IMG/VR virus record: IMGVR_UViG_3300042868_004675
Span: 1 to 42,545 of that record
Length of the DNA: 42,545 nt
Reading direction: 5' to 3' (one strand)
Origin: a virus
Shown here: in pieces, positions 1 through 6,943 of the stretch
Layout: each line of letters starts with the position of its first letter
Numbering within the stretch: the first letter of the stretch is position 1
Position numbers and translations under genes: made by a program
Notes under the pieces: generated by a model
The model's input: the letters and a program-made list of their open reading frames with translations, nothing else
Databases searched by the model: none
What the model was told of the DNA's origin: nothing

Positions 1-137
1 AAGAAGAACTGGCGTGGATTGCCAACCCGCGTGAAGGGTTAGCCACGGTATGCAAATTCCTTCCAACAGCGGCGGATGTTCACGACTTCTTGCGCGCAAA
101 ACGTGCCAGAGAAGCAGAGTACAAGCCTGCCCACACA
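1..137. repeat. Terminal direct repeat, left copy (contig circularity)
   Basis: This segment recurs at the right end of the window (42409-42545). Bases 12-137 match exactly. Bases 2 and 11 differ from 42410 and 42419, and the second change is silent (CTG/CTT leucine). The offset gives a unique circle of 42,408 bp. The repeat lies inside a coding gene and has no regulatory look, so it is best read as an assembly overlap of a circular or circularly permuted molecule, not a defined phage terminus. The mismatches may be end-of-contig errors or population variants. Confidence 0.9.
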
Positions 138-407
138 GCCTATCGCCGCCTGAACGAAGACAGCGGGCCGTGGGAAAAGGAAACCGATTACGAGCGCAAG
201 GCCCGCGTGGTGAGGGAACTGCTGGGTTACAACCCATCGCACAAGGCGCAGCAGATTGAACCGAAGCGCGATCTTGTGCCGCCCACGGCTGAAGACTTGC
301 GGAACCTCAAGCTCAAAACCCCTCCCGGCCCGATCTCACGCCAGTTGCGCGAAAAGTTAGAGGCCGAAGGCTGGCCGTTCATTCCCAGCGAGGAACAAAG
401 AGCATGA
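1..407 (+). CDS. Early-operon protein of unknown function, C-terminal part (gene crosses the window join)
   Basis: The reading frame is open from base 3 and continues the gene that begins at 42180 at the other end of the circle. Joined, it encodes about 211 residues. The visible part is rich in charged residues, with a basic stretch (RAKRAREAEYK) and a C-terminus that is proline-rich and then helical. It follows the helix-turn-helix replication protein and overlaps the next gene by 4 nt, so it belongs to the replication operon. Its position, directly after an O-like initiator, is where phages often carry a replication accessory or loader protein, but I see no Walker motif and do not assign a function. 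Confidence 0.7.
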   Translation, partial: EELAWIANPREGLATVCKFLPTAADVHDFLRAKRAREAEYKPAHTAYRRLNEDSGPWEKETDYERKARVVRELLGYNPSHKAQQIEPKRDLVPPTAEDLRNLKLKTPPGPISRQLREKLEAEGWPFIPSEEQRA

Positions 408-598
408 ACGAGGTGACATTCTCCCCCTTTAACAGCTTTGACTACCTCGACACGCTGGAAGTCTGCCACGCTTATATCCGGGTGGTTGGCGATGATTTTC
501 AGAAGCTGACCGAAAAATACGATGACGCTCTCAAGCGGATCAACGACCTCCAAGCCGAGATTGAAGCCCTGAAAATCATTTGCCGGGACGCAAGCTAA
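404..598 (+). CDS. Small coiled-coil protein, unknown function
   Basis: A 64-residue acidic protein. The second half (from about residue 33, KLTEKYDDAL onward) has heptad-like spacing of leucine and isoleucine typical of a short coiled coil. The start overlaps the previous stop (ATGA), and the stop abuts the next ATG, so it is translationally coupled within the early operon between the replication genes and the NusG-like gene. No recognised family. Confidence 0.65.
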   Translation: MNEVTFSPFNSFDYLDTLEVCHAYIRVVGDDFQKLTEKYDDALKRINDLQAEIEALKIICRDAS

Positions 599-1051
599 AT
601 GTGGCTAATTATGCGCACTGACTTTCGGAAAGAGCCTTACGTGGTTTCCCAAATTGGGAACATGGGCTTCTCCGCATGGCATCCGGTCCAGGTTATAGCC
701 TGCCGCCCCGCAGTGGCCCGCCGCGTCACAGCCAAGGCTCAGTTGAGGGCTTATCGTGAGATAGCGATATTACCCCGCCGCGTGTTTGCATGCCTGCCAG
801 TGGCCTCCGTAGACGATCTACAGGGCATCCGGCACTTGGTAGGCGTCGAGTTTGACGGCGACATGCGGCCAGTGGTCATCCCTGACAGCCAAATCTCCGC
901 ATTCCGTGCGGTGATTGATGCGGAGAACAGGGCGGCACTGGCGCTATCACAAACTGCTAGCAGAAAGCAAAAGGCGAAATGGAGGTCGCTCCATGACGCT
1001 CTGGTTGAAATGATAGACGGGGCAAAGGCGCAGTTGGAGCAGGCAGCATGA
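599..1051 (+). CDS. NusG-like (NGN domain) putative transcription antitermination protein
   Basis: 150 residues. The N-terminal 110 resemble the NusG N-terminal domain: a starting W-hydrophobic-R-T strand, then GFSAWHPV, then the LPRRVFA strand, then a GIRHLVGVE segment and PVVIPDSQI followed by a helix. This is the usual order of conserved blocks in NusG/RfaH-type proteins. The C-terminal KOW domain is absent and is replaced by a basic helical tail (SRKQKAKWRSLHDAL). NusG paralogues bind the RNA polymerase clamp and suppress pausing or termination. The gene is among the last of the early operon, about 600 nt before a structured untranslated region and the late operon, which suits a late-gene antiterminator. 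Family assignment is by motif; the role is inferred. An alternative start is the ATG at 611. Confidence 0.7.
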   Translation: MWLIMRTDFRKEPYVVSQIGNMGFSAWHPVQVIACRPAVARRVTAKAQLRAYREIAILPRRVFACLPVASVDDLQGIRHLVGVEFDGDMRPVVIPDSQISAFRAVIDAENRAALALSQTASRKQKAKWRSLHDALVEMIDGAKAQLEQAA

Positions 1052-1419
1052 GGGTGGCCGTCTGTGGTGGGCGCGGCTTCAATCATTACGGCATGGTGTG
1101 CGGTGCATTGAACGCGGTTCACAAAAAACATGGGGTTTCGCTGCTGATCCACGGCGGGTGCAGCGGCGCGGATCAGTTGTCGGCGGAATGGGCGGAAGGT
1201 TTGGATATTCCCACGCGGGCTTACCCTGCCAAATGGGACGAGCACGGACGCAAGGCTGGTCCGTTACGCAATCAAGAAATGATTGATCACGGAAAGCCGG
1301 ATGCACTTGTTGCCTTTCCGGGCGGGAAAGGAACCGCTGACATGGTGTCGCGCGCTAAGGCGGCCAATATCCCAATTTGGGAAATTGCTGTGGAGAAGGC
1401 TACGGAGCAGGCGGCATGA
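1048..1419 (+). CDS. SLOG-superfamily (DUF2493/YspA-like) nucleotide-binding protein
   Basis: 123 residues with the SLOG (Rossmann-like) pattern. There is an N-terminal VAVCGGRGF loop, then LLIHGGCSGAD at about residues 31-41, then AGPLRNQEMI and finally ALVAFPGGKGT. These are the glycine-rich loops and the R-N pair seen in DUF2493 and related DprA/LOG-type folds. SLOG proteins bind nucleotides or nucleotide-derived ligands, and some act in DNA uptake or conflict systems. The role in phages that carry DUF2493 is not settled. It overlaps the NusG-like gene by 4 nt (ATGA) and so is co-translated with it. Confidence 0.75.
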   Translation: MRVAVCGGRGFNHYGMVCGALNAVHKKHGVSLLIHGGCSGADQLSAEWAEGLDIPTRAYPAKWDEHGRKAGPLRNQEMIDHGKPDALVAFPGGKGTADMVSRAKAANIPIWEIAVEKATEQAA

Positions 1420-1607
1420 GAGTGACGGATGCAACCCGCCGTGTGTTGGGCGTGAGGCGCGAAAAGAAAGCAGCAGAAAAAGCCGGGTTTGTGCGGAAAA
1501 CAGTTTTGAACAAACAGCTAGGTTCTGAAATGTATTTAGTCATTGTTTCTGCGTTCCCTTCGGTGGATGGAAAGTCCGTTTGGATTAAAACAGAAAACAG
1601 GCCATAA
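1416..1607 (+). CDS. Small basic protein, unknown function
   Basis: 63 residues starting at an ATG that overlaps the previous stop (ATGA). The N-terminal half is strongly basic (RREKKAAEKAG, RKTVLNKQ). The C-terminal half alternates hydrophobic residues (MYLVIVSAFP). It is the last gene before a 444-nt stretch with no coding region. No recognised family; the basic region could contact nucleic acid, which is only a guess. Confidence 0.55.
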   Translation: MRVTDATRRVLGVRREKKAAEKAGFVRKTVLNKQLGSEMYLVIVSAFPSVDGKSVWIKTENRP

Positions 1608-1649
1608 AAAAGTTACAATTACCCCCGATATTCTACGATGACGCATTGC

Positions 1650-2015
1650 ATATGCCGCTCAAGTGGGTTCGCCCCGTGGCTGTAACCGCTGCACCCGTTG
1701 CGGCGTGTTGAGAAGAATTGCCTGAAATTGAGCGGCCAAGAGATCAAGCTGAGATCAATGGTTGGTAAATCTGCCTCGCAAGCGGTGCCGCTCATCTAAT
1801 TCCCCTGCGTTCCATCAACCTCGCGCCGTTCCCCGACTGCACTCGTCTCGCGGTTAAAGCGCAGGGGATACCTATCCATCAGGTGTTTGTCCGAGCCTGT
1901 CCCCGTTTGGCGCGTCCTAGACGCATCGGACTCCAGTTCACAGAAATTCCAGCCCACGCCACTGCCACCCCTCCCGGTTCAGCGTTAGAGCAGATCGCGC
2001 CGTGTGGCTGGAACC
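1650..2015 (+). ncRNA. Candidate large structured RNA / late-operon leader
   Basis: No credible ORF lies between 1608 and 2051, yet the stretch is full of nested complementary segments. 1728-1736 pairs with 1654-1662 (9 bp) or, alternatively, with 1787-1794 (8 bp via 1729-1736). 1801-1811 pairs with 1858-1868 (11 bp, one G-U), enclosing 1817-1820/1852-1855 and 1823-1825/1849-1851. 1889-1894 pairs with 1926-1931, enclosing the hairpin 1912-1916/1920-1924. 1947-1958 pairs with 2001-2013 (12 bp, one bulge), enclosing 1962-1965/1990-1993. A GGG-UUCG-CCC hairpin sits at 1665-1674. The + strand direction is inferred because both neighbouring operons run rightward. It could be a free RNA, an antitermination leader or a packaging-related RNA; nothing matches a class I recognise. 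Confidence 0.55.
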
Positions 2016-2051
2016 CCATTCAAGACAATCCGTAACACAAGGAATTACACA

Positions 2052-2222
2052 ATGTACAGTCATGGCAAAAAGACGGGCCTTGTCGGCAAGCATGGCGTTA
2101 CAGCCGACATGGGCAAGAAGACCCCCAGCACGTTCAGCAAGGTCACTGCCTCTGCTGGCAAGTCCAGCGGCATCAATCGCAATGGCGACCCGAAGGGCTG
2201 CAAGCCCATGAAGGGCTGCTGA
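2052..2222 (+). CDS. Small basic Gly/Lys-rich protein, unknown function
   Basis: 56 residues, very basic (HGKKTG, MGKKT, repeated K/S/G) and ending in a short Cys-containing tail (KGCKPMKGC). The ATG is preceded by AAGGA at a normal distance. It is the first gene of the late operon, directly downstream of the structured region. It is plausibly a nucleic-acid binder, but no family is recognised. Confidence 0.55.
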   Translation: MYSHGKKTGLVGKHGVTADMGKKTPSTFSKVTASAGKSSGINRNGDPKGCKPMKGC

Positions 2223-2369
2223 ATGAACAGTTCCGAGTTCCTGCGCCTCTATGAGGAAAGCCTGATCCGCTACGAAGCGGAGACTTGGGCTGCCATCATG
2301 GACAAAGAGCGCGGGGGCTTCTGGAAGCGTTCCGTTACGGCAATTCGTTCGTTGTTTCAACAGGGCTAA
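2223..2369 (+). CDS. Small protein before the terminase genes
   Basis: 48 residues (begins MNSSEFLRLYEESLIR), starting at the base after the previous stop and read without internal stops up to 5 nt before the small terminase candidate. The tight packing and protein-like helical N-terminal half (EFLRLYEESLIRYEAETW) support a real gene. It ends with a basic segment (WKRSVTAIRSLF). No family assignment; it could assist packaging because of its place. Confidence 0.5.
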   Translation: MNSSEFLRLYEESLIRYEAETWAAIMDKERGGFWKRSVTAIRSLFQQG

Positions 2370-2373
2370 ATCA

Positions 2374-2628
2374 ATGGCCTTCGTCAAGGGACAGTCGGGC
2401 AATCCAAATGGTCGCCCCCCTGGTTCAAAGAACAAGATCAGTGAGAAGTTCATCAGCGCCATCACAGCCGACTTCGAAGAACACGGCGAGACGGTGATTG
2501 AGAAGGTTCGCACTGAGAAGCCCGAAAACTATCTCAAGATTGTGGCTGACCTTGTGCCGAAGGATTACAACATCGGCCAAGACCAGCCCTTCAGGATGAC
2601 GTTTGAATGGCTGAAGCCGAGCGAATAG
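2374..2628 (+). CDS. Putative terminase small subunit (DUF5681-type N-terminus)
   Basis: 84 residues. The N-terminus carries the GQSGNPNGRPPGSKN signature of DUF5681-type phage proteins that often sit directly before a large terminase. The remainder is helical (KFISAITADFEEHGETVIEKV). It overlaps the large terminase by 22 nt. A small terminase recognises phage DNA and hands it to the motor. At 84 residues it is shorter than classical TerS proteins and has no obvious helix-turn-helix, so the role rests on position and the N-terminal signature. Confidence 0.6.
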   Translation: MAFVKGQSGNPNGRPPGSKNKISEKFISAITADFEEHGETVIEKVRTEKPENYLKIVADLVPKDYNIGQDQPFRMTFEWLKPSE

Positions 2629-3914
2629 TAATCCCATATTCGCCGCGCCGCCATTTTCTCCCATACCATGCAGCAGACAAGCGGTGGCGCATCATTGTGG
2701 CTCACCGCCGTGCAGGCAAGACCGTTGCATGTGTGAACGAACTGATCCGCGCTGCGCTCACATGCGAGAAGCCTGAACCAAGGGTGGCCTATGTCGCGCC
2801 GTACTTCCGTCAGGCCAAAGACGTTGCCTGGTCCTACCTCAAAGAGTTCACCCGAGACATTCCCGGCAGAAGCGTCAACGAAAGCGAACTGCGCGTCGAT
2901 CTCCCAAACGGTGGACGTGTGCGGCTGTATGGTGCCGACAATCCTGACGCCCTTAGAGGCTTATATCTTGATGGTGTTGTTCTCGACGAGTTCGCGGACA
3001 TGCGCCCGCGCTTCCTGCCGGAGGTTATCCGTCCTGCTCTCTCTGACAGACGAGGGGGCCTTACACTAATCGGGACGCCCAAGGGTCACAACGAGTTCCA
3101 TGACCGCTGGGTGAGCGCACAGGATGACCCCGAGTGGTTTCACATGATGCTCAAGGCTTCCGAGACGAAGATTGTTGATCCGGAAGAACTGGCAAGCGCG
3201 GCCAAGATGATGAGTGAGGCGCAGTATGCGCAGGAATATGAGTGCAGCTTTGAGGCAGCGATTGAAGGCGCTTACTATGGCCTTGCTCTCGAAAAGGCTG
3301 CTCAAGAGGGCCGAGTTGCCAAGGTGCCGCACAACCCTGCACTTCCCGTCTTTACGGCATGGGACTTGGGAATTGGCGACGATACGTCCATCTGGTTCGC
3401 ACAGCGGTCTGGCGGTTGGCTTCACATCATTGACCACTACGCAACCAACGGACAAGACGCCAGTCATTACGTGGATGTTCTTCGGGCCAAGCCCTACACC
3501 TATGCCAATCACTTTCTGCCGCATGATGCCAACAATCGTGAGTGGACCAACGGCAAATCAAGGCTCGACACGCTCAAGGCGCTTGGGCTTAAGGATTGTA
3601 AAGTAATTCCCAAGATGCCTGTCGATGACGGCATCAACGCTGTTCGGTTGCTTCTGCCGCTCTGTCGGTTTGATGCTGAGAAGTGCGAAGGTGGCTTGGA
3701 AAGCCTGCGCCAGTATCGCCGGGAATTTGACGAAGGCAAGCGGGTGTTCAAGCCCACGCCATTGCATGACTGGACCAGTCACGATGCGGATGCCTTCCGG
3801 TATCTCGCCACTGGCCTGGAGCCTGAAGCAGCGGTTCCAATTGACGTTCCCCGATATTCGGGCCGCAGAAGGCGCGGTGGAGCCTCTGACGATAGTTCGG
3901 GGTGGGCTGCATGA
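2607..3914 (+). CDS. terL: Terminase large subunit
   Basis: 435 residues, normal for a TerL. The ATPase half has Walker A HRRAGKT at 33-39, Walker B VVLDEF with the DE pair at 127-128, and the coupling motif LIGTPKG at 154-160. The nuclease half starts at AWDLGIGDD (Asp 253) and has a further acidic cluster near HDADAFRY at about 395-400. It pumps DNA into the prohead through the portal and cuts it. It overlaps both its neighbours (small subunit, portal), the usual packaging cassette. Start is the ATG inside the end of the small subunit gene. Confidence 0.95.
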   Translation: MAEAERIVIPYSPRRHFLPYHAADKRWRIIVAHRRAGKTVACVNELIRAALTCEKPEPRVAYVAPYFRQAKDVAWSYLKEFTRDIPGRSVNESELRVDLPNGGRVRLYGADNPDALRGLYLDGVVLDEFADMRPRFLPEVIRPALSDRRGGLTLIGTPKGHNEFHDRWVSAQDDPEWFHMMLKASETKIVDPEELASAAKMMSEAQYAQEYECSFEAAIEGAYYGLALEKAAQEGRVAKVPHNPALPVFTAWDLGIGDDTSIWFAQRSGGWLHIIDHYATNGQDASHYVDVLRAKPYTYANHFLPHDANNREWTNGKSRLDTLKALGLKDCKVIPKMPVDDGINAVRLLLPLCRFDAEKCEGGLESLRQYRREFDEGKRVFKPTPLHDWTSHDADAFRYLATGLEPEAAVPIDVPRYSGRRRRGGASDDSSGWAA

Positions 3915-5542
3915 ATACTGACAAGACCATTGACGAAGACGACAGCCTGCTACTCGAAATTCGGGAACGCTATGAGGCTGGCCGTACCTACATCAACGAA
4001 TGGCGCACTGAGGCTCGTGAGGCGTTCGACCTGTACGCTGGCAAGCAGTGGTCTGAGCAGGACCGTCAGAAATTAACTGAGCAGCAGCGCGTTCCGGTGA
4101 CGTTCAACCGGATTGCCATCCTGATTGATGCCGTCATTGGCTATGAAGTCAACAACCGCCAGGAGACGCGCTACATTCCGCGCACCCCCGGCGATGCCAA
4201 GGTCAATGAACTGCTGACTGAGGCGGCGAAGTATTTCAGGGACAGTTGCGATGCTGAATTTGAAGAGTCAGATGCGTTCCGCGACATGGCAATATGCGGT
4301 ATGGGCTGGACCAATGACCGCATTACTGATGAGCGCAATTCAGATTATGATCTGGTACGAGACCGCGTTGACCCGCTTCGCATGCTGTGGGACCCGTCTT
4401 CGCGCAAGCCGAATCTGGAAGACGCTCGCTGGCTGATCTACGAAACCACGATGTCGAAGGGCGAGGCCAAGGCGCTCGTTCCTGAGTGGGATGGCGAATA
4501 CGTCAGCGTTGATTGGCAGATTGAAGACACGGACGTTGTAGGCACCAACAACCCGCGTGACAGCTACAAGGGCAACGACCTTGAGAAGGCAGCGATTCGC
4601 CAGATCAAGGTGCTTGAGTATCAGTACGTCATTGACGAGTTTGAGCATGTCATCACCAACCCGATGACGGGCGAGGTTGCCACGCTCACCAACGAGCAGT
4701 GGCTTGAACTGCCGGAAGCGGATGCCAAGGAACTTGGCAAGATGCGTGTGCAGCGCCGCAAGCGTGAATGGAAGCGTGCCTTCATGATTGGTGGCGAGGT
4801 GTTCGAAAAGAAGCACCCGTATCCCAAGGGGCCAACCTATTTCTGCGTCACTGGCAAGCGTGACCGCAACACGGGCCATTGGTTCGGTCTGGTTCGCAGC
4901 CTTCGTGACCCGCAGATGTGGTCGAACAAGTTCTTGAGCCAAATCATGCACCTCATCAACACCTCGGCCAAGCCGGGATATGATGTTGAGAAGGGCGCGA
5001 TTGACAACGTGCAGAAGTTTGAAGCCTCTGCGGCTAAGCCTGGTGCCATCAACACGTTCGTTGACGGCGCATTGCAGCAGGGCAGGGTTCAGCGCCGCGA
5101 GGCTGTGGGCCTGCCGCCTGACCTGTCCAACCTGATGCAGTATGCGAATGAGAGCATGCAGAACGTCTCGGGCATCAACCAGGAACTTCTTGGCATGGCT
5201 GACCGGGATCAGGCGGGCGTTCTGGAGTACCAGCGCAAGCAATCTGCGGTCACGCTGTTGGCTCCGCTGTTCGACTCGTTCCGGCGTTATCGCAAGATGG
5301 CGGGTAGGTGCTGGCTCTATTTCATGCAGCATTACCTGACCGATGGCCGCTTGATCCGCATCACGATGGATGACGGTAGCCAGATGAACGTGCCGTTCCA
5401 GAAGGGTCAGATACCGAACCCCAGCTATCAGGGTGGCGGAATGCAGCAGCCGCAGGGCAATCAGTCGATGGGCATGCCTGCTCAGTCGGCCCCTGTCCAA
5501 ATGCCGCAGATGCCAGCGGAGGGCGCAGAGTATGGACGATAA
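3911..5542 (+). CDS. P22-like portal protein, N-terminal portion (split portal)
   Basis: 543 residues resembling the P22-type portal: an acidic helical N-terminus, the VPVTFNRIAILIDAVIGYE segment, a NRQETRYIPR motif, a DPLRMLWDPSS region and the long helical section NLMQYANESMQNVSGINQELLG. Portals form the dodecameric DNA gate at one capsid vertex. The chosen ATG overlaps the TerL stop (ATGA); an upstream GTG at 3902 is possible. The protein ends in a Met/Gln/Pro-rich tail soon after the YLTDGRLIRI strand, before the conserved YDVIVD block that P22-type portals carry in the same chain. That block opens the next gene instead. Confidence 0.85.
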   Translation: MNTDKTIDEDDSLLLEIRERYEAGRTYINEWRTEAREAFDLYAGKQWSEQDRQKLTEQQRVPVTFNRIAILIDAVIGYEVNNRQETRYIPRTPGDAKVNELLTEAAKYFRDSCDAEFEESDAFRDMAICGMGWTNDRITDERNSDYDLVRDRVDPLRMLWDPSSRKPNLEDARWLIYETTMSKGEAKALVPEWDGEYVSVDWQIEDTDVVGTNNPRDSYKGNDLEKAAIRQIKVLEYQYVIDEFEHVITNPMTGEVATLTNEQWLELPEADAKELGKMRVQRRKREWKRAFMIGGEVFEKKHPYPKGPTYFCVTGKRDRNTGHWFGLVRSLRDPQMWSNKFLSQIMHLINTSAKPGYDVEKGAIDNVQKFEASAAKPGAINTFVDGALQQGRVQRREAVGLPPDLSNLMQYANESMQNVSGINQELLGMADRDQAGVLEYQRKQSAVTLLAPLFDSFRRYRKMAGRCWLYFMQHYLTDGRLIRITMDDGSQMNVPFQKGQIPNPSYQGGGMQQPQGNQSMGMPAQSAPVQMPQMPAEGAEYGR

Positions 5543-6353
5543 TGCGCTCAACCAGCAGCCGTTCCTGACGTTCTTCGATGAGGAAACGGCGGAATACGAT
5601 GTGATTGTGGATCAATCCTCGTCTGCCCCTAACCTGAAAGAGGCAACGTGGGGCGCATTGCAGCCGCTTCTTCCGCTGGTATCCGAGCGCATGGGACCGG
5701 ATGAATTTGGCCTGATCCTCGAATACAGCCCGCTGCCTGAGTCCTTCCTTGAGAAGTTCAAGGCCATTGCGGATGAGAAGGCCAAGCAGCCGCCGCCTCC
5801 TGACCCGGAGATGATGAAGATACAGGCCATGCAGCAGGCCAAGCAGGCCGAGTTGCAGATGAAGCAGCAGGAAGCACAGGTCCAGATGCAAATGGATCAG
5901 CAGGCCGCGCAGCATCAAGCACAGGTAGAGCAAGGCAAGGTAGCCGCACAGATACAGTTGGAGCGCGAGAAGGCAGCGGCTCAAATCCAGCTTGAGCGTG
6001 AAAAGGCGATGGCCCAGCTTGAACTTGAGAAAATGCGGATGATGTTCGACGCCGAGCGCATGAAGCAGGAAATGCAGTTCAAGGCCATTTCGTCTCGGCA
6101 TGACATGGCACTCAAGACCGCTTCAACGCAGTCAAAGATGAACATGGATGCCAGCAAGGCTGCTGAAACCGAAGCCGAAGACGAAGACGATGGCACGGCG
6201 GAAGCAATTACCCAGATGAGCGAGGCAATCATGCAGCTTGCTCAATCGACCTCTGATGGCATTGCCAGCCTTGGTGCCGACATTAAGGACGCGATGACGA
6301 AGCCTAAGACCATTGTGCGTGGGCCTGATGGCCGCGCAACCGGAGTACAGTAA
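5532..6353 (+). CDS. P22-like portal protein, C-terminal portion (split portal)
   Basis: 273 residues. Residues 15-80 carry the TAEYDVIVDQSSSAPNLKE block and LEYSPLP segment that belong to the wing/crown-side region of P22-type portals. Residues 80-205 form a long Gln/Glu/Lys-rich helix (repeats such as AAQIQLEREK), resembling the extended barrel helix of large portals. The frame is +1 relative to the preceding gene, with 11 nt of overlap, and GGAGGG lies 8 nt before the ATG, so it has its own ribosome site. It could alternatively be a scaffold-like protein, but the YDVIVD block argues for a separated portal half. Confidence 0.7.
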   Translation: MDDNALNQQPFLTFFDEETAEYDVIVDQSSSAPNLKEATWGALQPLLPLVSERMGPDEFGLILEYSPLPESFLEKFKAIADEKAKQPPPPDPEMMKIQAMQQAKQAELQMKQQEAQVQMQMDQQAAQHQAQVEQGKVAAQIQLEREKAAAQIQLEREKAMAQLELEKMRMMFDAERMKQEMQFKAISSRHDMALKTASTQSKMNMDASKAAETEAEDEDDGTAEAITQMSEAIMQLAQSTSDGIASLGADIKDAMTKPKTIVRGPDGRATGVQ

Positions 6354-6788
6354 ATGCCCAAATCAACTGCGACTTGCAACAGCATCCTGGCACTGATCTT
6401 CAACGCAACGGCATGGGCCGACATTGCGGAGAATGACACTTCGTCGCCATCGACCAACCTCTATGTGTCGCTGCACACGGCGACCCCCGGCGTGGGTGGC
6501 GCACAGACCACGAACGAGACGGCATACACCAACTATGCCCGCGTGGCAGTGGTTCGCACTACTTCTGGCTGGACGGTCCCGTCTGGTGGTGCCACGGCCA
6601 ATGCGGCGTTGATCCAGTTTGCACAGTGCGGCGTGACGGGCGCTACCGTTACTCACGTCGCGATAGGCACGGCGGCGAGTGGCACGGGTACGGTGCTTTA
6701 CGCTGGTGCGCTGAACTCGTCGCTTGCCGTTGCAAACCTCATTCAGCCGCAGTTCGCCATTGGCGACTTGGACATTACCGAAACATGA
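6354..6788 (+). CDS. Conserved phage virion-associated protein (SLHTA family)
   Basis: 144 residues. The segment NLYVSLHTATPG followed by ETAYTNYARVAVVR and a later THVAIGT strand is the pattern of a small beta-rich protein family found in structural clusters of many phages, usually annotated as hypothetical or tail-associated. Thr/Ala-rich with no membrane segment. It starts one base after the portal C-terminal gene stops and overlaps the next gene by 4 nt. Its position in the head/tail cluster supports a structural role; the exact place in the virion is not known. Confidence 0.7.
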   Translation: MPKSTATCNSILALIFNATAWADIAENDTSSPSTNLYVSLHTATPGVGGAQTTNETAYTNYARVAVVRTTSGWTVPSGGATANAALIQFAQCGVTGATVTHVAIGTAASGTGTVLYAGALNSSLAVANLIQPQFAIGDLDITET

Positions 6789-6943
6789 AGCAAGCCAAGC
6801 CGATGACGTTTGCCTGCGCCGAATGTGGTGCGCCTGCGGTGGTCAATTCAAAGACTGTGGAGCGTAGTTGCTCGCATTCTTCTGCTGGCATCAAGGCGAT
6901 GATGAGCGCAACGGCCACGGGTGAGGCAAAGGTTGCATCCTGA
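6785..6943 (+). CDS. Zinc-ribbon-like microprotein
   Basis: 52 residues, ATG overlapping the previous stop (ATGA) and stop overlapping the next ATG (TGATG). The N-terminal half has CAEC and, 17 residues on, RSCSH, a possible four-ligand zinc site (Cys3His). The rest is Ala/Thr-rich. Short zinc-binding proteins are common between phage structural genes, with unknown function. Confidence 0.6.
   Translation: MKQAKPMTFACAECGAPAVVNSKTVERSCSHSSAGIKAMMSATATGEAKVAS

Noticed and set aside
1608-1649. Coding continuation or small frames in the gap before the structured RNA
   Set aside because: Frames are under 20 codons with no ribosome sites; the stretch looks untranslated.
1938-2513. A 191-aa minus-strand frame opposite the structured RNA and first late genes
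   Set aside because: No family, no ribosome site, and it faces genes in the late operon.
5433-5531. A longer N-terminus for the portal C-terminal gene
   Set aside because: The frame is open further upstream, but the ATG at 5532 with GGAGGG fits translation and the conserved block lies downstream.
4340-5551. A 403-aa open frame on the minus strand opposite the portal
   Set aside because: It mirrors a gene with clear portal motifs on the plus strand and has no recognisable family or ribosome site.
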